The translations under genes were made by a program, and so were the position numbers. 56,069 nucleotides of DNA from positions 1-56,069 of IMG/VR virus record IMGVR_UViG_3300047494_000087. One strand, 5' to 3'. The notes below the pieces were generated by a model, which was given only the letters and a program-made list of their open reading frames with translations, had not been told where the DNA came from and did not search any database. Origin of the DNA: a virus. This document shows positions 34,131-40,619 of this stretch, one piece after another. Numbering within the stretch: position 1 is the stretch's first letter; the number at the start of each line of letters is the position of its first letter.

Positions 34131-34778
34131 ATGAAAACGGGAGTTTTGGTAACGCTGATCGGCGCGCTGATCGCGTCGGTTCCGCAGCAATACATGGTCT
34201 ATGTCGCCAGTGGCCTTGGCGTGGCCTATAGCATCGTGCATCTGATGACCGAGTGGCAGCCGACGAATGGCTTGTGGGCGCAGATCGCCACGGTGCTGAA
34301 CGGTATCGCCGGCAACACGGGCAAAGCGGCCAACGTAGATCCGTTCCCGCTTTACACGTTCACACCGCCGGAGGTCGGCAATAGCGGCGCCGGGCCTAGT
34401 GCCACGCTGAAAAGCCTAGCCCTGCTCTGCGTGCTGATCGGCGTAGCGGCGACGCTGAGTGCGTGCAAGGCACTCAGCTCGGCGGCTGCTGTTGTTTCCA
34501 CGGCGAGCACGGACAGTATTTCCACGCTGGATGCCGGCGTGAAATCGCTGACACTGGTGGATCAGGGCCTGACCATTTACGTGCGCCTGCCGCTGTGCGC
34601 GCCGGGCACCACGTTCGTGGCCAAGGCGCCATGCAGCAATGCGGCCGTGGCAGCCAAGGTGCAGGCCGATGCACACGCGGCCCGGTTGAAATTGGAAGCC
34701 GCGCAAGCGGATGCCACCCAGGCCAGCGCGGCGCTTTCGGCGCTGGCCGCCGTAAGCGCGGAATTCGCAACGCTGTAA
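34131..34778 (+). CDS. Membrane protein with internal lipobox (possible holin-spanin fusion)
   Basis: A 215-residue protein. Residues 1-36 hold a membrane segment (VLVTLIGALIASVPQQYMVY). A second hydrophobic segment (95-109) ends in the lipobox LSAC with C112, followed by a long Ala-rich helical tail (about 155-215). The second half alone resembles an outer-membrane lipoprotein such as an o-spanin, but no good internal start was seen, so it reads as a fusion. It lies between the holin-like gene and the lysin. Confidence 0.6.
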   Translation: MKTGVLVTLIGALIASVPQQYMVYVASGLGVAYSIVHLMTEWQPTNGLWAQIATVLNGIAGNTGKAANVDPFPLYTFTPPEVGNSGAGPSATLKSLALLCVLIGVAATLSACKALSSAAAVVSTASTDSISTLDAGVKSLTLVDQGLTIYVRLPLCAPGTTFVAKAPCSNAAVAAKVQADAHAARLKLEAAQADATQASAALSALAAVSAEFATL

Positions 34779-34815
34779 CCGGCCGCCGGTAAGGCGCCGC
34801 TGTAGGAGTAGGTCC

Positions 34816-35088
34816 ATGTCTGATACCACCACAACGGAGACGCTGATCAATGGTGCCGCGAAGGTTGGTGCCGTGGCACTCGAAGTCGCGTTTCCGCAAG
34901 TCACCGCCTTCCTCTCGCTGGCGCAGCAAGGCCTGCCAGTTGCAGAGGGGCTGTACAACGCGGCCATGGCCGAGTTCGAAAACGTCTCGACCACGGTCAC
35001 GGTCACGCCGGAGCAGATTGCTGCGGACGATGCGGCACTCGATGCGGCAGACGCGGCGCTGCAAGCGGCGACGCCGGCGGCATCGTGA
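34816..35088 (+). CDS. Small helical hypothetical protein before lysin
   Basis: A 90-residue protein, helical, Ala-rich and acidic (PEQIAADDAALDAADAALQA). An amphipathic segment (GAVALEVAFPQVTAFLSLAQ) could touch membrane. It resembles short proteins found between holin and lysin genes. Its TGA overlaps the lysin GTG. Confidence 0.62.
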   Translation: MSDTTTTETLINGAAKVGAVALEVAFPQVTAFLSLAQQGLPVAEGLYNAAMAEFENVSTTVTVTPEQIAADDAALDAADAALQAATPAAS

Positions 35089-35645
35089 GCGAAGCCGGCT
35101 TCCAACGCTGCCTGGCGGTTGCGTGGCTGCCCCAGAATGACGGGCAGCCACTGCACACCACCAGTGGCGACCCCGGGGGCGCCACCAATTGGGGCGTCAC
35201 CTACGCCCTATTTGCGGCCTGGCGCCTGGCGCACCACATGCCTTACCCCTCGGTCAGCGATTTCGCGGCCGCCACCAAGGACGAGATGGCGAACATCATT
35301 CGCGCCTGGATCTGGCTACCGGTGCATGGCGACAGCCTGCCGGTTGGCCCGGACCTGATGCTGTTTGAAATGGCGCTGATGTCCGGCCCCGGCACGGCCG
35401 CGCGCGTGCTGCAGGGTGTACTGGGCGTGCCGGCGGATGGCGCGATCGGCGATATCACGCTGGCGGCCGTGGGTGCCTACAAGCCGATCGTGCTGATCGA
35501 GCTGCTGACGACGGCTTACCTGCGGCACGTGAACGGGCTGAGCACGGCGCCGCTGTTTGGCGACGGGTGGGATCGGCGCATCGAGGCCGATGAAGCGACG
35601 GCGCAGAGCTGGATTACAAACGCGGCCGGGAGTGTGGCAACATGA
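35085..35645 (+). CDS. GH108-like endolysin (N-acetylmuramidase type)
   Basis: A 186-residue protein. SGDPGGATNWGVTYALFAAW is the conserved DPGG-T-GVT block of GH108 muramidases, and VLQGVLGVPADGAIGDITLA is the usual peptidoglycan-binding C-terminal motif. In the family an EGG triad with the catalytic Glu precedes the block. Here the corresponding stretch reads WLPQNDGQPLHTTSGDPGG with no Glu, so the catalytic acid may be lost or replaced. GTG start overlaps the previous stop. No signal peptide, so export would depend on a holin. Confidence 0.78.
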   Translation: MSEAGFQRCLAVAWLPQNDGQPLHTTSGDPGGATNWGVTYALFAAWRLAHHMPYPSVSDFAAATKDEMANIIRAWIWLPVHGDSLPVGPDLMLFEMALMSGPGTAARVLQGVLGVPADGAIGDITLAAVGAYKPIVLIELLTTAYLRHVNGLSTAPLFGDGWDRRIEADEATAQSWITNAAGSVAT

Positions 35646-36028
35646 TGCGGGTGTGTGGTCTGGTTCTGGCTTTGGCGTTTCTGCCGTGCGGCGCGCAAGC
35701 GGCGCCAGCGCCAGGCGGCGTCTCCTCCACCAGCTCCACAGGCGGCTCGGCAACCGCCGCCGATGTGACATCGTTCACCGCCGGCGGCACGGCGCAAAGC
35801 CTATTCGGCGGTGTCGTTCCAGCCGACGGGTGGGCACTCTACAACCCGAATGCCTCGGATGATTGCTGGGTGTCCGACAGCACCACCGCCGCGGTGAATG
35901 GGGCTGGCTCCATTCGGCTCGTGGCGAACGGCGGCGGTTATGAAACGCCTGCGGGCTACAGGCCGTCACATGCGGTCAGCTTGATCTGCCCCAACACGGG
36001 CGACAAGATGACCGCGCGGCGCTGGTAG
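35642..36028 (+). CDS. Secreted hypothetical protein
   Basis: A 128-residue protein with a signal peptide (MMRVCGLVLALAFLPCGAQA, cut near AQA) and a beta-rich mature part with W, G and two Cys (DDCWVSDST, SLICPNTG). ATGA overlap with the lysin. It is probably a late-expressed secreted or virion-exposed protein. No family recognised. Confidence 0.62.
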   Translation: MMRVCGLVLALAFLPCGAQAAPAPGGVSSTSSTGGSATAADVTSFTAGGTAQSLFGGVVPADGWALYNPNASDDCWVSDSTTAAVNGAGSIRLVANGGGYETPAGYRPSHAVSLICPNTGDKMTARRW

Positions 36029-36388
36029 ATGCCAGTCTTTTTCCCGCCTGCCGACGGGGCCGCACTGCAGGATTTCTACACCTATTCACCTGGCCTGCTT
36101 ACGGCCAGCCAGGTGCTGCTATCCATTAATGCGCGGCGGGCGCTCGCGTTTGCCGCCAATGCGTTTGATTTGGAGTTGGACGCGCCAGCCACCAGCACGT
36201 CGGTGTACTCGGTGCTCTACAACGGAACGTCTGTGGGCACGCTCACGGTAGCCGCAAGTGCCAGCTCCGCCACTGTGGCGACCACGGCATTCAACATGGC
36301 GATCGGCGACAAGCTCCGGGTGACGGCGCCGGCCACGCCTGATGCGACAGCCGCCGGCGCAGCGCTTTCCGCCACTGGCATGCGATAA
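36029..36388 (+). CDS. Hypothetical beta-rich protein
   Basis: A 119-residue protein starting right after the previous stop. The pattern of alternating beta strands with Ser/Thr/Ala (STSVYSVLYNGTSVGTLTVA) resembles repeats in phage neck or fibre accessory proteins. No specific family recognised. Possibly virion-exposed. Confidence 0.6.
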   Translation: MPVFFPPADGAALQDFYTYSPGLLTASQVLLSINARRALAFAANAFDLELDAPATSTSVYSVLYNGTSVGTLTVAASASSATVATTAFNMAIGDKLRVTAPATPDATAAGAALSATGMR

Positions 36389-36398
36389 GGAAACCACG

Positions 36399-37433
36399 AT
36401 GACCGCGCCGGCAATCTATGACTGTTTCGGTGAAGATGGCGACTTTGCCTACATGAATGGCGCGGTCGGTTCCGGTGTTATTATCAACACCTCGGGTTCC
36501 ACTTTTCGCGCAGGCTATGCCCGTAGTTCGGTGGAAATTGCATCACCATACACGACCGTTTTCGCGCAACGTTTGTGGACGAGCGGGGGTATTTCTTCCG
36601 GTTGGTTTGGATGTCGCGTGTCGTCCGCGAATGCGGCGAGCTACGATTTCTACAAGTTTTTCGAACTGACCGATCCTAGCGGCGTCCCGCGCATTCAGCT
36701 TGTCAATGCGGGCGGCGCGCCTTCGGGTCCTTACAGCGTATTCAAGGTTTCGGCCGCCGGCGTGCAGACCTTGCTGGGATCGACTTCGTCCGGCTTCTCT
36801 GCGGCGCCGGCGGTGCCGGATAAACTCGACGTCAATTTCGATTATTCGGCTTCGGGTTTGCTCACGATCTATATCAACAGTGCGCAAGTATTCACATATG
36901 CCGGCAACATTACAACAGATAGCGCTACGGAACTGGGCGGCAGCAACCACGGCACGATGCTCGGCCAGGACCCTAGCCGTTGGACGGCATGGAGTGAATG
37001 TGTGGTTTCCGATAGCGACACCCGCAACATGAACGTGCGAACGAATGCGGCCGTTGGCGCCGGCACCGTGGACAACTGGACGGGCGCTTACACGAACGGC
37101 AACCAGATCGCGGTCAATGATGCCGACTTCGATACCACCACGACGGCCGGCGCCATTCAGCGATATACGATGGGCACGATCGGCACCGGAAATGAGGGCA
37201 TCCTGGCCAAAGTCACAAACCTTCGTGCAACGAAGGGGACTGGCTCGCTCGCCAATATAGCGCTGGCGGAGAAGATCGGGGGCACCGCGCACGTTACCGC
37301 CAGTATCGCCTTTCCAACCGCCTTCGGACCGGTCCAGTTTATTCAGGCGACAAACCCGGTGACCGGCGTTGCCTGGACATTCTCGGATTTGAACGCGAGC
37401 GGGCGTGAGAGCGGCGTACAGGCAAACACCTAA
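36399..37433 (+). CDS. Large beta-rich protein, LamG/lectin-like
   Basis: A 344-residue protein with no signal peptide. Residues 30-220 (FAYMNGAVGSGVIINTSGST; FDYSASGLLTIYINSAQVFT) have the beta-sandwich pattern of concanavalin A-like/LamG domains. Residues 230-344 are a smaller beta domain. It lies after the lysin, so it may be an accessory fibre or a late-added virion protein. ATG at 36399 was chosen; the longer frame overlaps the previous gene. Confidence 0.65.
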   Translation: MTAPAIYDCFGEDGDFAYMNGAVGSGVIINTSGSTFRAGYARSSVEIASPYTTVFAQRLWTSGGISSGWFGCRVSSANAASYDFYKFFELTDPSGVPRIQLVNAGGAPSGPYSVFKVSAAGVQTLLGSTSSGFSAAPAVPDKLDVNFDYSASGLLTIYINSAQVFTYAGNITTDSATELGGSNHGTMLGQDPSRWTAWSECVVSDSDTRNMNVRTNAAVGAGTVDNWTGAYTNGNQIAVNDADFDTTTTAGAIQRYTMGTIGTGNEGILAKVTNLRATKGTGSLANIALAEKIGGTAHVTASIAFPTAFGPVQFIQATNPVTGVAWTFSDLNASGRESGVQANT

Positions 37434-37660
37434 TGACCGCCGCGGCCGTCAGTAAGCAGGTCGAGCTTGTCGTCTCCGCGCCCGGCAACGCGGCCTCAAA
37501 GCAAGCCGAGTTCGTGGTGTCCGGGCCGATCCTGGGCCTGAGCAAGCAAACCGAACTGATGGTGTCCGGGCCGATCCTAGGCGTGACTAAGCAGGTGGAA
37601 TACATCGTGACCATGACGTTGCCCGCCACGCCGCTGCTCAACATTATGTGTGTCGGATAG
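37433..37660 (+). CDS. Small protein of tandem KQ-E-VSGPILG repeats
   Basis: A 75-residue protein made almost wholly of four 15-residue repeats: SKQVELVVSAPGNAA, SKQAEFVVSGPILGL, SKQTELMVSGPILGV and TKQVEYIVTM. Each unit would give one beta strand and a turn. Its ATG overlaps the preceding stop, so it probably works with the LamG-like protein. It is the last gene before attR. Confidence 0.68.
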   Translation: MTAAAVSKQVELVVSAPGNAASKQAEFVVSGPILGLSKQTELMVSGPILGVTKQVEYIVTMTLPATPLLNIMCVG

Positions 37661-37681
37661 GCGTTTTACTGGCGCAAAATC

Positions 37682-37690
37682 GTTCCAACT
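37682..37690 (+). promoter_or_regulatory. Putative integrase arm-type site beside attR
   Basis: GTTCCAACT, the same word in the same orientation as the two copies at 196-216. It ends 73 bp before the attR core. Confidence 0.4.
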
Positions 37691-37762
37691 TCGGCCAAAA
37701 ACGGCATCTAAAGAGCCATATAAAACGTGGACAGGACGCTGAAATCGCTCACTTTTTAGCGC

Positions 37763-37808
<46 letters not shown>

Positions 37809-38727
37809 CTGCGAAATCAATAACTTAGCGGCGTTTTCGTTTCAAAAAATGACAGTAAGAAACGGGATGGGGCTTCACCGGGGCTTCAATGCCGGCAAAT
37901 CAGCCTGGGACGGTGCGGGAAACCTTGGCGTGCGTCAGACCGGTGCTGCCCCTCTCAAGCAGCCTGCAAACTGGCCGCGATAGTCTGTCTGGCGATCGGC
38001 GCCGGAGTCGGCATTTCGTTATCGCTATGCTTCCTGCCATCCGGTCCAGGTGGCTGCCCTCCCATGTAGTTTCAGTTTGGGGCTACCCGGTCGCCCTACA
38101 GCGGGAGGGGGACTGTCGCCGGCCACCGTCGTCAGTAGTGCTTCGGTCCAAGTTCCCGGCCGCGATGGGCGGCCTGGCTATGGTCGAGGTGCAGTTGATC
38201 GGGAGGCAGGGGTTGCAGGAGGTATTCGAGGAATCGGACCTGCGCGCCCGTATCAGGAAGGGTGGGGCCGCGCTGGGCGCGTTCATCGTCGCGCGGTCCG
38301 AGTAAGCGTTCGTCATTTACGCGCGGGCGAACTGGGGGCGAGGCCGCGGCTTCCGCATCATTCGAACCTGCGGGGGCTAACCGGTGACCGGACCTTCAGG
38401 AACCTCAATCCGCCTGGTGCTTCGTCCGAAAATTCGACTGCTCGGAGCGTGTTACGGTCTATCCGGTCGGGGACACCGAGTTGCGCCAATTCGTCGGGGG
38501 TCATTCCGCAGGACCTTGATCCACAAGCGTGACGCGGCGGGCGGCAGTTGCGCCGTAGTGTGCGGTTCCGGCCATTCGTGAGGTGATAACCCACAATGCG
38601 GCCGCGCGTAGAGCGCGACGTAGTGAGCGTGGCCGGTGCGCGGGGCGTGGTGATGCGGTGGCACCCGGCGTAATGTGCGAGATGGGCCCGATTAGGGCTA
38701 CACTCATGTTGAAGAGCTGCTTCCCCA
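37809..38727. other. 919-bp gene-poor stretch after attR
   Basis: No gene is convincing. The first bases after the core resemble those after attL (CGAAATCA then ATA-CTTA). On the plus strand the end of an open frame (38180-38305, MVEVQLIGRQGLQEVFEESD...) has good codon character and could be the tail of a lost gene. On the minus strand 38358-38504 encodes a short frame (MTPDELAQLGVPDRIDRNTL...). Both are best viewed as fragments. Confidence 0.45.
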
Positions 38728-38844
38728 ATGATCCATAAGCATGCGGACCCTGAAAGCAACATCCTTTCCGAACGAGGGCGGTTTTGGTTGGCCAGCGTGT
38801 ACCGAACGACGCAGCCGAAGGGGCAGCTACGTGTGCAATGTTGA
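38728..38844 (+). pseudogene. Out-of-frame N-terminal piece of the ApeA-like gene
   Basis: The frame starting ATG 38728 encodes SERGRFWLASVYRTTQPKGQ then LRVQC and a stop at 38842-38844. A Gly-x-(F/W)-W-L start followed by G-x-L is the usual beginning of ApeA-type N-terminal domains. The main frame, offset by one, then carries the continuation (NSGSIELRLDKDQWQW). A one-base deletion or two-base insertion near 38836-38841 would explain this. Confidence 0.5.
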
Positions 38845-40196
38845 GGATCGGAAATAGTGGATCGATAGAGCTCAGGCTCGATAAGGACCAGTGGCAATGG
38901 GGTGACCCCTCAGAGTCGATCGCAAACTTGCAGACTAGACGATTTACGATCGTCGGCCAGTTGGAAGACACCGGACGATGGGTCCGCTTAGAGCAAGCTT
39001 TCGCAAAAAACTGCCATCCGTTTGGTCCCCGTGGCTGCGCGGTCACTGTCATAGGCGCATTCATTTGCGTTGTTCACCAAGCAAGACGCGCAGATCGTCC
39101 GGCAATGGCAAGCGTCGGTTCCATTCGATTTCCGCTTGGCTCGCTGCGAGCGTGGCTCAATCTGCCGATGCCCGCGACTCAAACGACGGAAACGGGGTTC
39201 AGCGTGCATTACGCCGCGGAGCCGGATTTGGAGTTCCGACTAGATATCGGGCGATTGACTGTGGCTACGTCCACAAATGCCACGGCCGACTTAGAGGAAC
39301 GGACCCTGACGGCTACACAATCCGCGTCGATTGAGCTGGCGTTGGACGGGGGAGTAAGCTTCGAGAAGGCGCGGGAGTTGTACTTCGATCTTGAAGACTT
39401 ATTTGTATTGCTGACGGATCAAGAGATTGCTTTGGAGTGGCCAACTGTTGAATTGCTCGAATTAAAATCATCGGGTACTCTTTATTGCACGCGCCGGCCG
39501 CGAAAGACGGCAAAGTTTTCGGCTATCGAATGCTGGATTCTTTTTACCGAAATTCGTGATAGCTTTGGATCGATCGTCGATCGTTGGCTCTCCTTGAGAG
39601 ATGAGTTTGGACCAGCCTTTCACCTCTATTTAGGGACTCGCCGCGGCGTGGATCTCTATGAGGAGCATCAATTCGTAAACCTTATTTGGGGTTTGGAGTC
39701 GCTGCATCGACAAACCATGGCGGGAGAGGTGAGCGAAAATGCCACTGCAAAGGTCAACAGGATACTTGCAAGTGTTGATTCGATCTTGAGCAAGAAGGAC
39801 AAAAAAATGCTCACAAAATGCCTAAATCTTGCTGTAGAGCCAAGCCTAGCTGATCGTTTGACGTCCATAATCGCGCAATTACCGTTGCGGGTCTCAAAAG
39901 AGGCGGCGATCAATTTTGCAACGAAATGCGCCAAGCGGCGCAATGAAATTTCTCATCTTGGTGGACCAAATCAGCGAGTTAAGTATAGCGAATTTGTGTT
40001 GGACTTGCATCGGCTGGCGGGCGCACTGAGCCATATCTATCACGCGGCGATTCTTCTCAAGCTTGGAGTAGGTCGTGAGCAAATCGAACGTATTTTCTTC
40101 GTTTCATTCGGTAGCTTCTTTATTCGAAGTCGCTTGGCGGAGGCAGGATTGCTCCCCGATGCCCAGCCGCAGCCAATACCACCGGTTCACGATTGA
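38784..40196 (+). CDS. ApeA-like HEPN abortive-infection protein
   Basis: A 470-residue frame counted from a TTG; the first ATG in frame is 38838 (452 residues). The first two thirds are the beta-rich ApeA N-terminal type region (SGSIELRLD; RDEFGPAFHLYLGTRRGVDL). The C-terminal helical domain (about 290-450) has the HEPN ribonuclease motif R-x4-H in KRRNEISHLGG (R386, H391). ApeA-family proteins abort phage growth by RNA cleavage. The gene is clearly more AT-rich than its surroundings, indicating transfer. The N-terminus appears frameshifted (see 38728-38844), so activity is uncertain. No partner gene adjoins it. Confidence 0.75.
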   Translation: MVGQRVPNDAAEGAATCAMLRIGNSGSIELRLDKDQWQWGDPSESIANLQTRRFTIVGQLEDTGRWVRLEQAFAKNCHPFGPRGCAVTVIGAFICVVHQARRADRPAMASVGSIRFPLGSLRAWLNLPMPATQTTETGFSVHYAAEPDLEFRLDIGRLTVATSTNATADLEERTLTATQSASIELALDGGVSFEKARELYFDLEDLFVLLTDQEIALEWPTVELLELKSSGTLYCTRRPRKTAKFSAIECWILFTEIRDSFGSIVDRWLSLRDEFGPAFHLYLGTRRGVDLYEEHQFVNLIWGLESLHRQTMAGEVSENATAKVNRILASVDSILSKKDKKMLTKCLNLAVEPSLADRLTSIIAQLPLRVSKEAAINFATKCAKRRNEISHLGGPNQRVKYSEFVLDLHRLAGALSHIYHAAILLKLGVGREQIERIFFVSFGSFFIRSRLAEAGLLPDAQPQPIPPVHD

Positions 40197-40619
40197 ATAG
40201 CGGTTAACGGCATCAAACGTGGCTGGCAACCGCCTTTTGGGGCAGGCGACCGGCCCGTAAGCGATTAGGGAAGTGATCCGTGCCGCCAACACGTGGGCGG
40301 CCATAACGCTATGAGAAGTCGGCCCCGCACCGGCGCAGATGCTTGGACCGCCGGGCAGTTGCTGTCGCAGCAGCCCCTCCAAGTCGAGCAACGGCCTCGG
40401 CCGCCGCGTGGCCCGCGCCGGCCTCGCAAATTGGCTGCCTCCTCAGTCAAGGCAATGGTTTCGGCGGTCTTGGCGCCGATCCGGTCTTGTTCGTGCACAT
40501 TTGACGGACGGTCGGCCGTAGGCGCCGCTTGACCGCCCAGGCCCGCCTAAATTGGCAAGGTGGGGAAACGGGCCCCACGGGCTTTGTTGCGGTCACGACG
40601 TATGGGCTAGCGTGCCCCC
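40197..40619. other. Gene-poor gap between ApeA-like and MmeI-like genes
   Basis: No convincing gene. GC-rich, with only short frames whose composition looks accidental. The promoter of the MmeI-like gene should lie near its right end. Confidence 0.5.

Noticed and set aside
31253-37660. Diversity-generating retroelement as in Bordetella phage BPP-1
   Set aside because: No reverse transcriptase and no template/variable repeat pair with adenine-specific differences was seen near the tail fibre.
38365-38385. tRNA-like T-arm (GGTTCGAAT on the minus strand)
   Set aside because: No acceptor, D or anticodon stem can be built around it.
40265-40532. Short frames on both strands between the two defence genes
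   Set aside because: Both are Arg/Pro-rich with no start signals or recognisable domain.
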